A stretch of 54,414 bases of DNA, from assembly GCA_003164895.1 (NCBI GenBank), contig PLUL01000015.1, positions 91,147 to 145,560 on the forward strand, written 5' to 3'. Below, one piece after another: positions 16,993 through 26,444 of this stretch. The stretch comes from Bacteroidota bacterium (lineage in GTDB: Bacteria > Bacteroidota > Bacteroidia > Palsa-948). The notes beneath the pieces are model-generated. The model was not told the DNA's origin. It did no database searches and saw only the letters and a list, made by a program, of their open reading frames with translations. Positions within the stretch are counted from its first letter, which is position 1. Each line of letters opens with the position of its first letter. The translations under genes were made by a program, and so were the position numbers.

Positions 16993-18084
16993 TTATAAAA
17001 TATTTTTGTTATTCCTCAGCAAATGATCAGCAAGAACTAAGGCAGTCATTGCTTCAACGATCGGAACAGCACGTGGCAACACACAAGGGTCATGGCGGCC
17101 TTTTCCTGCCAATTCAACTTCTTCTCCTTTTTTATTTACGGTCATTTGTTTTTGCATAATGGTTGCAACCGGCTTAAATGCCACACGGAAATAAATATCT
17201 TCTCCGTTTGAAATCCCACCTTGTATACCTCCCGAAAAATTTGTTTTAGTGCTAATCTTCGTCCTTCGTCCTTCTTCCTTCGTAACTTGGAATATATCAT
17301 TATGCTCGCTGCCTTTCATCTTCACTCCCTCAAATCCACTGCCGATTTCAAAACCTTTCACCGCATTTATTCCGAGCATTGCTTTTCCCAGATCGGCATG
17401 AAGTTTATCAAACACAGGTTCGCCCAATCCTGCGGGAACATTTTGCGCCACGCAAGTGATGACTCCGCCAATGGTGTCGCCGTCTTTTCGCATCTGCTCA
17501 ATTTTTTTCAGCATTGTGTCGGCAATCAATTCATCAGGACAACGCACTGCATTCGTTTCTGTTTTTGATAGATCTAAATCTTTGTAACTCTTCAGTAATT
17601 TTATTTCTCCAACCTGAGAAGTGTAAGCAGATATTTTAATGCCGTATTTTTTTAGAAGAAGTTTTGCAATCGTTCCGCCAACGACCGAAGAAACTGTAGT
17701 ACGTGCCGATGATCTTCCTCCGCCTTTGTGATCGCGTATTCCATATTTAGCATCATAGGTGTAATCAGCATGTGAAGGACGATAAGCATCTATCAAATGA
17801 TCATAGTCCTGAGATTTTTGATTTTCATTTCGGATGATGAAACCGATGGAAGTGCCGGTAGTTTTTCCTTCAAAGATCCCGGAAAGGAATTCCACTTTGT
17901 CGTTTTCTTTCCGCTGAGAAACAATTTTGGATTGTCCCGGCCGCCTGCGGTCGAGTTCGGATTGAATGAAGTCTATATCAATTTCCAATCCTGCCGGACA
18001 GCCATCGATCACTCCGCCCAAAGCAACTCCATGTGATTCGCCAAAAGTGGTGAGAGAAAATATTTTGCCGATGGTGTTTGACAT
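16993..18084 (-). CDS. aroC: Chorismate synthase
   Basis: Catalyses the last step of the shikimate pathway, converting 5-enolpyruvylshikimate 3-phosphate to chorismate with reduced FMN. The ATG at 18084 gives the canonical N-terminus [19 protein letters not shown]; the frame is open to 18171 but that would overlap the promoter and hutI. Signatures: [52 protein letters not shown] and the C-terminal [19 protein letters not shown] short purine-rich tandem (KEEGRRTK, around 17257-17283) lies in a variable loop. 363 aa, normal. Confidence 0.97.
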   Translation of the reverse strand: MSNTIGKIFSLTTFGESHGVALGGVIDGCPAGLEIDIDFIQSELDRRRPGQSKIVSQRKENDKVEFLSGIFEGKTTGTSIGFIIRNENQKSQDYDHLIDAYRPSHADYTYDAKYGIRDHKGGGRSSARTTVSSVVGGTIAKLLLKKYGIKISAYTSQVGEIKLLKSYKDLDLSKTETNAVRCPDELIADTMLKKIEQMRKDGDTIGGVITCVAQNVPAGLGEPVFDKLHADLGKAMLGINAVKGFEIGSGFEGVKMKGSEHNDIFQVTKEEGRRTKISTKTNFSGGIQGGISNGEDIYFRVAFKPVATIMQKQMTVNKKGEEVELAGKGRHDPCVLPRAVPIVEAMTALVLADHLLRNNKNIL

Positions 18085-18089
18085 TGAGA

Positions 18090-18097
18090 CAAAATTA
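18090..18097 (-). promoter_or_regulatory. -7 promoter element of aroC, near-leaderless
   Basis: TAATTTTG on the minus strand, ending 5 nt before the aroC ATG at 18084. It supports the short aroC start and a leaderless or nearly leaderless mRNA. Confidence 0.6.
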
Positions 18098-18125
18098 AGA
18101 ATAAAGATGAACACATAATCTTTCT

Positions 18126-18133
18126 TAACTTTG
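18126..18133 (+). promoter_or_regulatory. -7 promoter element of hutI
   Basis: TAACTTTG (TAnnTTTG), 12 nt before the ATG at 18146. Together with the aroC element it makes a compact divergent promoter only about 45 nt wide. It argues against the in-frame ATG at 18131. Confidence 0.6.
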
Positions 18134-18145
18134 CCATTCTTTCCA

Positions 18146-19387
18146 ATGAAAATTCTAATAAAAAATATCAAATCGCTTGTTCAAGTTGAACAAGATGTGA
18201 GATTGAAAGTAAGTGGCGCAGAAATGAAAAAACTTTCCTGTATTGAAAACGCTTGGCTTGCAATTGAAGAAGATAAGATCGTTGATTTTGGTGAGATGAA
18301 AGATTTCCCGGGCATTTCCGATTGGAGTAACTTGCAAATGATTGATGCGACCGGCAAATTGGTTCTCCCATGTTGGTGTGATTCTCATACTCATCTTGTT
18401 TATGCAGGAAACAGGGAAAGCGAATTTGTGGACAGGATTAATGGATTGTCATACGAAGAAATTTTCAAACGCGGTGGCGGAATTCTCAATTCAGCAAAAA
18501 AATTGGTTGAGGCAACTGAAGATGAACTGTTCGAATCTGCCATGAAAAAAATTCGCGAAGTTATTTTGCTGGGAACAGGTGCGATTGAAATTAAGAGCGG
18601 TTACGGCCTTTCTTTTGAAGCGGAACTAAAAATGCTTCGTGTGATAAAAAAGATAAAAGAAAATGTATCTATTCCTGTGAAAGCAACTTTTTTAGGTGCT
18701 CATGCAGTTCCGGTAGGAGTTACAAAAGAAAATCATATTGAAAATATTATAAACGAAATGCTTCCGCGAATTGCAGAAGAAAAACTTGCTGAATATTGCG
18801 ATGTGTTTTGTGAAAGAAATTATTTTTCGAAAGAAGAAACAATTCGGATCCTTGCCGAAGCAAATAAATACGGCATCAAAGGAAAAGTTCATGCGGAACA
18901 ATTAAGTCATGCGGGTGGAGTGGAGGCAGGTGTTGCATCAAAAGCAATAAGTGTTGATCATTTGGAATTCGCAAATGAAAACGATATTTCCATCTTGAAA
19001 AATTCTGAAACCATGGCGACCATCCTGCCGGGAGCGCAATTTTTCCTTGGTTTGCAAAATCCTCCGGCAAGAAAAATTATTGACGCAGGTTTACCTCTCG
19101 CTATTGCGAGCGATTATAATCCCGGTTCCTGCCCAAGCGGAAATATGAACTTCATGATTTCTCTTGCTTGCATCAATTACAAACTTACGCCTGAAGAATC
19201 CATCAATGCGGCTACAATAAATTCAGCTTATGCGATGGAATTAAGCAAAACGCACGGAAGCATCGCCATCGGGAAACAGGCAAATATTTTTATCACAAAA
19301 GAAATTCCGAATTATTCTTTCATCCCGTATTCTTTTGCCAATAATCCTGTGGAAACAGTAATTTTGAACGGAAAAATTTATAAATAA
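18146..19387 (+). CDS. hutI: Imidazolonepropionase
   Basis: Third enzyme of histidine degradation: hydrolyses 4-imidazolone-5-propanoate to N-formimino-L-glutamate. A metal-dependent amidohydrolase of 413 aa. Visible metal and substrate motifs: [17 protein letters not shown] (HxH), the [12 protein letters not shown] region after [26 protein letters not shown] and [15 protein letters not shown] chose the ATG at 18146 because the promoter ends at 18133. ftcD follows after 6 nt, so the pair forms an operon converting imidazolonepropionate to glutamate. hutH and hutU are not in this window. Confidence 0.96.
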   Translation: MKILIKNIKSLVQVEQDVRLKVSGAEMKKLSCIENAWLAIEEDKIVDFGEMKDFPGISDWSNLQMIDATGKLVLPCWCDSHTHLVYAGNRESEFVDRINGLSYEEIFKRGGGILNSAKKLVEATEDELFESAMKKIREVILLGTGAIEIKSGYGLSFEAELKMLRVIKKIKENVSIPVKATFLGAHAVPVGVTKENHIENIINEMLPRIAEEKLAEYCDVFCERNYFSKEETIRILAEANKYGIKGKVHAEQLSHAGGVEAGVASKAISVDHLEFANENDISILKNSETMATILPGAQFFLGLQNPPARKIIDAGLPLAIASDYNPGSCPSGNMNFMISLACINYKLTPEESINAATINSAYAMELSKTHGSIAIGKQANIFITKEIPNYSFIPYSFANNPVETVILNGKIYK

Positions 19388-19393
19388 TATTTT

Positions 19394-21043
19394 ATGAATA
19401 AATTAATCGAATGTGTTCCTAATTTTTCTGAAGGCAATGATCTCAATGTCATCAAACAGGTCACTGATGAGATCGAAAAAGTTGATGGAGTAAAACTTTT
19501 AAATGTTGATCCAGGAAAAGCCACCAACAGAACGGTGGTGACTTTAGTTGGCGCACCAGATGCTTGTGTTGAAGCGTGCTTTCAGGCGATAAAAAAAGCA
19601 GGAGAACTCATAGATATGAGCAAACATAAAGGCGAACATCCAAGAATGGGTGCGACCGATGTTTGTCCTTTTATTCCGATCTCAGGAATTTCTATGGCTG
19701 AAACTGCTGAGTATGCAAAGAAATTAGCGGAACGAGTAGGAAAAGAATTAAAACTTCCGGTTTACTTGTATGAACATGCGCAGAAAAATCCTGCAAGAAA
19801 AAATCTTTCCATCATCCGCGAAGGGGAATACGAAGGCTTTTTCAAAAAAATAAAACTGGCAGAATGGAAACCCGATTTTGGTCCTGTTGAATACGATGCA
19901 AAACGAGGAGCAACAGTTATTGGCGCTCGTGATTTTCTAATCGCATATAATGTAAATCTAAATACAACTTCCACACGCAGGGCAAATGCGGTGGCATTCG
20001 ATGTGCGTGAGGCAGGAAGAAAAGTGAAAAATGAAAAAGGTGTAGAAATAACTCAGCCCGGAACTTGCAAATCTGTAAAAGGTATCGGTTGGTTCATTCA
20101 GGAATATGGAATTGCGCAGGTGAGCATGAACCTCACCAACATTAATATTACTCCACTTCATATTGCATTTGAAGAGTGTGTGAAAAGTGCAACTAACCGT
20201 GGAATGCGTGTTACCGGTTCTGAATTAGTTGGGTTGATTCCTTTGCAATCAATGCTTGACGCAGCAAAATATTTTCTCAAAAAACAACAACGTTCCATCG
20301 GTATCTCAGAAAAAGAATTAATAAAGATTGCTGTGAAATCACTTGGACTTGATGACCTTGCTCCTTTCAAACCGGAAGAAAGGATTATTGAATATTTATT
20401 GAACACAGATTCAAGTGCGAAATTAGTGAAGATGAATCTTATTGATTTTGCAGAGGAAACAGCAAGTGAAAGTCCTGCTCCGGGAGGTGGAAGTATTTCA
20501 GCTTATGTTGGCACGCTCGGAATTTCTCTCGGAACGATGGTGGCAAATCTTTCTTCTCATAAAAAAGGTTGGGATGCTCGTTGGGAAGAATTTTCTGAAT
20601 GGGCTGAGAAGGGACAAAAAATTAAGAATGAACTATTGAAATTGGTGGATGAAGATACAAACGCATTTAATAAAATTATGACTGCATTTGGTTTGCCGAA
20701 ATCTACTGCCGATGAAAAGAAAGAAAGAGACAAGGCAATTCAATCCGCAACAAAATATGCTACTGAAATTCCTTTTAAAGTGATGCAATTAAGTTTTGAA
20801 TCAATGGAAATAATTAAAGCAATGGTTGAAAAGGGAAATCCTAATTCAGTAACCGATGCCGGCGTGGGAGCGTTGTGTGCACGAAGCGCAGTGCTTGGCG
20901 CAGGTATGAATGTTAAAGTAAATGCAAAAGGATTGACTGATAAAAAAATTGCGAGAAGCATCGTTCAAAAAGCAAAGAACATTGAAGAGAAAGCAAAAAA
21001 AATGGAAACAAATATTCTTGCCATTGTCAGAAGGAAAATCTGA
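19394..21043 (+). CDS. ftcD: Bifunctional glutamate formimidoyltransferase / formimidoyl-THF cyclodeaminase
   Basis: 549 aa, the length of a full two-domain enzyme as in vertebrate FTCD. Residues 1 to about 300 are the formimidoyltransferase (KLIECVPNFSEG, HKGEHPRMGATDVCPF, NARRANAVAFD-like RRANAVAFDVREAG). Residues about 340-545 are the helical cyclodeaminase (FAEETASESPAPGGGSISAY). It transfers the formimino group from formiminoglutamate to tetrahydrofolate and then deaminates it to 5,10-methenyl-THF, yielding glutamate. It directly follows hutI, so histidine catabolism here feeds one-carbon folate pools and does not release formamide. Confidence 0.95.
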   Translation: MNKLIECVPNFSEGNDLNVIKQVTDEIEKVDGVKLLNVDPGKATNRTVVTLVGAPDACVEACFQAIKKAGELIDMSKHKGEHPRMGATDVCPFIPISGISMAETAEYAKKLAERVGKELKLPVYLYEHAQKNPARKNLSIIREGEYEGFFKKIKLAEWKPDFGPVEYDAKRGATVIGARDFLIAYNVNLNTTSTRRANAVAFDVREAGRKVKNEKGVEITQPGTCKSVKGIGWFIQEYGIAQVSMNLTNINITPLHIAFEECVKSATNRGMRVTGSELVGLIPLQSMLDAAKYFLKKQQRSIGISEKELIKIAVKSLGLDDLAPFKPEERIIEYLLNTDSSAKLVKMNLIDFAEETASESPAPGGGSISAYVGTLGISLGTMVANLSSHKKGWDARWEEFSEWAEKGQKIKNELLKLVDEDTNAFNKIMTAFGLPKSTADEKKERDKAIQSATKYATEIPFKVMQLSFESMEIIKAMVEKGNPNSVTDAGVGALCARSAVLGAGMNVKVNAKGLTDKKIARSIVQKAKNIEEKAKKMETNILAIVRRKI

Positions 21044-21109
21044 AATATTATACAAGATTGAAACAAAAATACATTTTGAACGTAAAAATAAAAGAGCAAT
21101 GAAATCTGT

Positions 21110-23389
21110 ATGAGAAGATTACTTTATCATCCTGCAATCAGACGGATAGTTTTCTTTTTTCCGTTTCAGTTATTGTTCCTTCACATCAAAAAAAATCTTT
21201 TGCTTTTATCAATCTGGGGTTTACTTTTTGGATTTGTTACGCAATCGGTTGCGCCAAGATATGGCGCTCCTTATTTGTTTTTAAATCCCGAATATTTAGA
21301 TGAGGTAACTGTTCTTTCTTATTTTATTATCGGATTTGCCTGTGGAGGATTCATCATGGCGTTCAACATCGCAAGTTATACGCTGAATAGTTTTCGATTT
21401 CCTTTTCTCGCAACACTTTCAAATCCGTTCACAAAATATTGTTTCAATAATTTTATCATTCCGGTTTTGTTTCTGGTGGTTTATGTTGCCAATATAATTT
21501 TCTTTTTGAAAGGTGAACAAATTTATTCCCGTATGGAAATTTTTACGATGGTAATGGGATTTCTCGGAGGCGTTACCATATTTATTGTCCTTTCTCTTTT
21601 ATATTTTTTCAGAACTAACAAAGATATTCATCGGATGTTTGGAGTAAAATCTCAGGAACTCGGACTGGATGAGTTGTTGTATAAAAAATATAAAAGAAGA
21701 AATGAATCGTGGAAAAACCCGTATCTCATTAAAGAAGCGCGCGATTGGTACGTGGAAACTTATTTAAGTTTTCCGTTTCGCATCCGCTTGGTGCGAGCAG
21801 TGCGCCATTACAAACGTGAAATGCTTCGAAATGTTTTTAGTCAGAATTACAGAAATGCAGGAGTATATTCTTTCATCGCGATAATCACCTTATTCGGGCT
21901 TGGATTTTTTCGTGAAGTACATTTTCTGATGTTTCCTGCGGGCGCAAGCGTTTTTCTTTTACTCACCATGTTAATCATGCTTCCCATTCCGCTTTATTCT
22001 GTTTTCAAAGGATGGGCTCCAACTCTTTTGCTCCTCTTTTTAGTAGCGCTTAATTTTTTATATCAGATGGAATTTTTTAATAACATTAATAAAGTGTATG
22101 GTTTGAATTACGACACAAAGAAAGCTTCCTATGACAACAACACGGTGGATAAATTTGCTTCTCAAAAAGATACTGCCGCTGCCGATTTTAAATCAATGAC
22201 GGAAACTTTGAATAAATGGAGATTGAAAAATCAAAAAACTTCTTTTCAAAATAATAAAAAACCAAAATTTGTAATTGTCTGCACAAGCGGAGGCGGATTG
22301 CGTTCTTCCCTCTGGACTTTTCAATCGTTGCAATTTGCCGATAGTGTTCTTCAGGGAGAGCTGTTAAAACATACTGCGCTAATAACAGGTTCATCGGGCG
22401 GAATGATTGGTGCTGCTTACCTGCGTGAATTGTATTTTCAAAATCAATCGGGGAAATTGAAAAACTTTTACAGCGCATCTTACCTTGCAGATATTTCAAA
22501 AGATATTCTGAATACACTAACATTCAGCATTGCGACAAGTGATTGGTTTGTTTCTTTCCAAAGCGTGAAATATGGAACGCATAAGTATAATAAAGACAGA
22601 GGATATATGTTTGAAAAAAGATTAAACGATAATCTTCGGGATATTTTTTTAGGCAAAAAAATTTCAGATTACAAGCGTGTTGAATCAGAAGCAATTGTTC
22701 CGATGATGATTTTTTCTCCTACTTTGGTAAATGACGGTAGAAAACTGATAGTTTCTTCTTTGCCGGTTTCTTTTCTTACACAAAATTCGGAATCGGATAA
22801 ACTTCATACTATTCCTTTGAATGATGGAATTGAGTTCTCGCGGTTTTTCAAAAAACAAAATGCCGACAGTATTTTGTTTACTAGCGTATTGAGGATGAGT
22901 TCAACATTTCCATACATCACACCGATTGTTTCACTTCCAAGCGAACCTGCGATTGAAATCATGGATGCCGGAATGCGCGATAATTATGGAATTGAAGTTG
23001 CGTTAAAATATTTATACACCTTTAGAAACTGGATTGCCACGAACACAAGTGGAATTGTTATGATTCAGATTCGTGACCGACACAAAGAATTTCCGATAGA
23101 TGAAAATCCTTCGCCTACAATCTTGGAAGCGCTTAGTTTGCCTCTCGGAAGTTTTTATGGAAATTTATTTTACATGCAGGATTTTTCGCAGAACCAGCAA
23201 ATGGAATTTATCAGTTCCTGGTTTGACGGACCGGTTGACGTGGTGGATTTTCAATTGAAGAATGAAATTCCTGATAAGATTTCTCTTTCGTGGCATCTAA
23301 CAAATCACGAAAAGCAAAAAGTTATCAATTCAATCAACCTTCCTGAAAACCGCAAGGCAATTGATAAACTTCACGAGTTGCTCGAATAA
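21110..23389 (+). CDS. Membrane-anchored patatin-like phospholipase
   Basis: 759 aa. The first 330 residues contain several hydrophobic helices (for example LLLLSIWGLLFGFVTQ, YFIIGFACGGFIMAFNIA, IIPVLFLVVYVANIIFFL, FIAIITLFGLGFF, LLLTMLIMLPIPLY). The C-terminal 400 residues form a patatin hydrolase: oxyanion-type CTSGGGLRSSLW, nucleophile Ser429 in GSSGG, and the dyad Asp619 in DAG (family consensus DG[A/G]). Expected activity is lipid acyl hydrolysis, with the catalytic domain probably cytoplasmic. The gene is alone on its transcript or precedes recQ after 47 nt. The long multi-helix N-terminus is unusual for characterised bacterial patatins. Confidence 0.85.
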   Translation: MRRLLYHPAIRRIVFFFPFQLLFLHIKKNLLLLSIWGLLFGFVTQSVAPRYGAPYLFLNPEYLDEVTVLSYFIIGFACGGFIMAFNIASYTLNSFRFPFLATLSNPFTKYCFNNFIIPVLFLVVYVANIIFFLKGEQIYSRMEIFTMVMGFLGGVTIFIVLSLLYFFRTNKDIHRMFGVKSQELGLDELLYKKYKRRNESWKNPYLIKEARDWYVETYLSFPFRIRLVRAVRHYKREMLRNVFSQNYRNAGVYSFIAIITLFGLGFFREVHFLMFPAGASVFLLLTMLIMLPIPLYSVFKGWAPTLLLLFLVALNFLYQMEFFNNINKVYGLNYDTKKASYDNNTVDKFASQKDTAAADFKSMTETLNKWRLKNQKTSFQNNKKPKFVIVCTSGGGLRSSLWTFQSLQFADSVLQGELLKHTALITGSSGGMIGAAYLRELYFQNQSGKLKNFYSASYLADISKDILNTLTFSIATSDWFVSFQSVKYGTHKYNKDRGYMFEKRLNDNLRDIFLGKKISDYKRVESEAIVPMMIFSPTLVNDGRKLIVSSLPVSFLTQNSESDKLHTIPLNDGIEFSRFFKKQNADSILFTSVLRMSSTFPYITPIVSLPSEPAIEIMDAGMRDNYGIEVALKYLYTFRNWIATNTSGIVMIQIRDRHKEFPIDENPSPTILEALSLPLGSFYGNLFYMQDFSQNQQMEFISSWFDGPVDVVDFQLKNEIPDKISLSWHLTNHEKQKVINSINLPENRKAIDKLHELLE

Positions 23390-23436
23390 TATTTCACCAT
23401 TATTTGTAATTCGTTAAATTCGTATTTCTTAGAACT

Positions 23437-25341
23437 ATGACCATCCAACAAATACTTCTGAAGTATTGGGGTTACAGCCAATTTCGTCCGCTGCAGGAAG
23501 ATATTATTAATTCTGTTATCGGTGGAAATGATACGCTTGCGCTGATGCCAACCGGTGGAGGCAAATCAATTTGTTTTCAGATTCCTTCCCTGGCAAAAGA
23601 TGGAATCTGTATTGTAATTTCTCCGCTCATCGCTTTGATGAAAGACCAGGTTGAAAATCTGAAAGCGAAAGGAATAAGAGCAATGGCGATTAATTCTGTC
23701 ATGAATAAAAAAGAAATTGATATTGCTTTTGACAACTGTGTTCATGGCGATTACAAGTTTCTTTATCTCTCCCCTGAACGAATAGAAACTGAACTTGCGC
23801 GGGTAAGAATTCAGAAAATGAAAGTGAATCTCATTGCGGTGGATGAAGCGCATTGCATTTCGCAATGGGGTTATGATTTCCGTCCGAGCTATTTGAAAAT
23901 TGCAGAGTTGCGCGACCTGCATCCTAAAGTTCCGATTCTTGCTCTCACCGCCACAGCTACTCCGGAAGTTGCAAAAGATATTCAGCAAAAACTTTTTTTC
24001 AAAAAAGAAAATCTTTTACGAAAAAGTTTCGAAAGAAAAAATCTTGCTTACTATGTGATTCATGAAGAAGATAAAATGAAATATCTTTTAAAGATTGCGA
24101 CAAAAAATAATGGAACTGGAATTGTGTATGTGCGCAACCGGAAAAAAACTCAGGAGGTGGCAAGTTTTCTCCAGAGAAATAATATCACTGCCGATTTTTA
24201 TCACGCTGGTTTAGAAGCGAACAAACGCGATGAAAAACAAGATGCTTGGATAAATAATAAAACGCGTGTGATTGTTTGCACCAATGCTTTCGGAATGGGA
24301 ATTGATAAAGCGGATGTGCGTTTTGTGATTCATTTGGATTTACCGGATTGCTTGGAAGCATATTTTCAGGAGGCGGGCAGGGCAGGGCGAGATGAAAAAA
24401 AATCTTTTGCTGTTCTTCTTTATAATGACGCGGATAAAATTGACATGCAACATAACCACGAGATTAGTTTTCCAAATATGGATGAAGTTCGTGCCACCTA
24501 TCAGGCACTTGCAAATTATTTTCAGCTTCCCATAGGAACAGGCAATGGCACTACGCTTGATTTTGATATTCATGATTTTTGTTCGCGATACAATCTAAAA
24601 CCGCTCAATGCGATAAACGCTATCAAACTGCTTGAACGCGAAGGATATTTTGTGATGACAGATTCTTTTTATCAACCATCGCGGGTTCATTTTCTATTGA
24701 ACAAAGAAGAGTTATATAAATTTCAGGTTGAAAATGTTCAGTATGATGAATTTATAAAAGTTGTGTTACGGTCGTATTCAGGAGTGTTTGACAGCTATGT
24801 AAAAATTGCAGAGAAAGAAATTGCGAAACGAATCGGCAAAACTTTTGAAGAAGTAAAAACTATTTTTTCAGAATTGGAGAAACGTGAAATCCTGACCTAC
24901 CTTCCGCAAACCGAAATGCCGAGAATTACTTTTCTTTCGGAAAGAATTAACGCAAAAGATATTCTCATTTCTCCGGAAAACCTTAAAAAGAGAAAAGAAA
25001 AATCCGAGGAGAGAATGAACGCTATGATTCATTATGCCACGAGTAAAACAAAATGCAGAAGCCAGATGCTGCTTTCTTATTTTGGCGAAACGGATTCGTA
25101 TCGCTGCGGTATTTGTGATATTTGTCTGGAAAGAAATAAACTTGAACTCAGCAATCTTGAATTTGAAAGTGTTTCAGAACAGATTAAAAAAAATCTCTCA
25201 TCGCATCCGCTCACATTAATTGAAATAGTGGATACTGTAAAAAATTCTTCGGTGGATAAAACCATCAAAGTGGTTCAATGGCTGATTGATAACGAAAAAT
25301 TAATTTATTTCGAGGATAATAAATTAACTTGGCATAAATGA
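23437..25341 (+). CDS. recQ: ATP-dependent DNA helicase RecQ
   Basis: 3'-5' superfamily 2 helicase in recombination and replication-fork repair. Motifs: the N-terminal GYSQFRPLQ (motif 0), Walker A TGGGKS around residues 39-44, DEAH box at 136-139 within VDEAHCISQWGYDFRP, TATATP, and QEAGRAGRD (motif VI). The zinc-binding Cys cluster of the RecQ-C-terminal region is intact (KCRSQMLLSYF, RCGICDIC). After that only about 70 residues remain and I see no HRDC domain, so this is a 634-aa RecQ-core type. Its last codons overlap the start of the glycosylase gene (ATGA). Confidence 0.95.
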   Translation: MTIQQILLKYWGYSQFRPLQEDIINSVIGGNDTLALMPTGGGKSICFQIPSLAKDGICIVISPLIALMKDQVENLKAKGIRAMAINSVMNKKEIDIAFDNCVHGDYKFLYLSPERIETELARVRIQKMKVNLIAVDEAHCISQWGYDFRPSYLKIAELRDLHPKVPILALTATATPEVAKDIQQKLFFKKENLLRKSFERKNLAYYVIHEEDKMKYLLKIATKNNGTGIVYVRNRKKTQEVASFLQRNNITADFYHAGLEANKRDEKQDAWINNKTRVIVCTNAFGMGIDKADVRFVIHLDLPDCLEAYFQEAGRAGRDEKKSFAVLLYNDADKIDMQHNHEISFPNMDEVRATYQALANYFQLPIGTGNGTTLDFDIHDFCSRYNLKPLNAINAIKLLEREGYFVMTDSFYQPSRVHFLLNKEELYKFQVENVQYDEFIKVVLRSYSGVFDSYVKIAEKEIAKRIGKTFEEVKTIFSELEKREILTYLPQTEMPRITFLSERINAKDILISPENLKKRKEKSEERMNAMIHYATSKTKCRSQMLLSYFGETDSYRCGICDICLERNKLELSNLEFESVSEQIKKNLSSHPLTLIEIVDTVKNSSVDKTIKVVQWLIDNEKLIYFEDNKLTWHK

Positions 25342-25913
25342 AACTCAAGCGGGAATTTTATTTAAGGGAAGATGTCGTTCTCATTGCAAAAGAATTACTT
25401 GGCAAGGTTTTGTTTACAAACATCAGCGGAACAATTACAGCAGGAATCATTACAGAAACAGAAGCGTATGCTGGAATAACCGACCGTGCTTCTCATGCTT
25501 ATAACAGCCGCCGAACAGCAAGAACAGAAGTGATGTACGCTGTTGGCGGAACTTCTTATGTTTATTTGTGTTATGGTATACATCATCTTTTTAACGTAGT
25601 TACGAATAAAAAAGATATTCCACATGCGGTTTTAATACGAGCGATAAAACCTTATAACGGGATAGATATAATTTTTAAAAGAAGAAATAAAAGAATCCTT
25701 CATTATAAAATTTGTAATGGTCCGGGAATTGTTTCTCAGGGATTAGGAATAAAAATTTTCCACACCAATATTGATTTGCTCGGAAAAACTATTTGGATTG
25801 AGGACAGAGGAATAAAAATCATGAAAAATAATATAATAAAAAACCCCCGCATAGGTGTTGACTATGCAGGGGCTGATGCTTTATTGCCCTATAGGTTTAC
25901 AGCGAAAATTTAG
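25338..25913 (+). CDS. DNA-3-methyladenine glycosylase (AAG/MPG family)
   Basis: Base-excision repair enzyme releasing alkylated purines such as 3-methyladenine and hypoxanthine. 191 aa, normal for the bacterial MPG-fold proteins. Motifs: ELLGKVLF, the catalytic region ITETEAYAG(ITDRASHAY) with the base-activating Glu, VMYAVGGTSYVYLCYGIH (the conserved Y-YG substrate pocket) and CNGPGIVSQGLGI. It starts inside the recQ stop (ATGA overlap), so the two repair genes are coupled. The last 20 codons contain a terminator hairpin that functions on the opposite strand. Confidence 0.94.
   Translation: MKLKREFYLREDVVLIAKELLGKVLFTNISGTITAGIITETEAYAGITDRASHAYNSRRTARTEVMYAVGGTSYVYLCYGIHHLFNVVTNKKDIPHAVLIRAIKPYNGIDIIFKRRNKRILHYKICNGPGIVSQGLGIKIFHTNIDLLGKTIWIEDRGIKIMKNNIIKNPRIGVDYAGADALLPYRFTAKI
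25835..25872 (-). terminator. Intrinsic terminator of the minus-strand lipoprotein operon, inside the glycosylase gene
   Basis: Read on the minus strand: CCCC-A-GCATAG paired with CTATGC-C-GGGG, then TTTTTT. Arms are 25844-25854 and 25862-25872, with one internal mismatch, and the T run is at 25838-25843. It lies about 40 nt past the stop of the minus gene ending at 25910 and is entirely within the convergent glycosylase ORF. Confidence 0.75.
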
Positions 25914-26410
25914 AATCCGGTCTTGTCGCTTCTTCTGTGTTCGATTAGAAGACCGGCACACATGCCTTCAGTTCCTTTTACTTTATCCACTTTTGCATCA
26001 CCACCTGGAATTGTAACCATAATATTCACATGGCGTGTATTTTGATTTGTAAGTTGAATCTCATTGGTGTTGTTATCTGTTGAATTATCATAAAGAACTT
26101 CACCTGTTTTTGCGTCTTTGATAGAAAAATTTATTGGAGTTTTATCTTCACAGCAAACAGAAATATGATAATCCATTCCTTGGTAGAACACTGCTTTAAT
26201 TGTGGAACTTTGTCCTTTTGAAAAAAGACCACTGCGTGATTGTCCGTTGTAAGAAAAGCCCTCGTCAGGCGAACGCATACAAGATTTTTTATGAAAATCT
26301 GTGCAAGGAGAAGCAGCTGCAACTCTTGGCACCTGAGAGTGTTGAGCAAGTGCAATAATTGTAGGTAAACCTAACATCAGCACAAGAGAAGTTGAAATAA
26401 GCTTTTTCAT
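25910..26410 (-). CDS. Secreted protein of unknown function
   Basis: 166 aa. Signal peptide MKKLISTSLVLMLGLPTIIALAQ. The mature part has four Cys (SPCTDFHKKSC, SVCCEDK and GMCAGLL) and a beta-sandwich-like pattern (MDYHISVCCED, INFSIKDAKTGEVLYDN, HVNIMVTIPGG), reminiscent of small periplasmic domains that bind another protein or a membrane. I recognise no family. It is the second gene of a pair with the lipoprotein at 26445, 34 nt downstream of it. Convergent 4-bp overlap with the glycosylase end. Confidence 0.75.
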   Translation of the reverse strand: MKKLISTSLVLMLGLPTIIALAQHSQVPRVAAASPCTDFHKKSCMRSPDEGFSYNGQSRSGLFSKGQSSTIKAVFYQGMDYHISVCCEDKTPINFSIKDAKTGEVLYDNSTDNNTNEIQLTNQNTRHVNIMVTIPGGDAKVDKVKGTEGMCAGLLIEHRRSDKTGF

Positions 26411-26444
26411 GATTCTTTTTTTTAGTAGTTTATTTCTAAATAAA

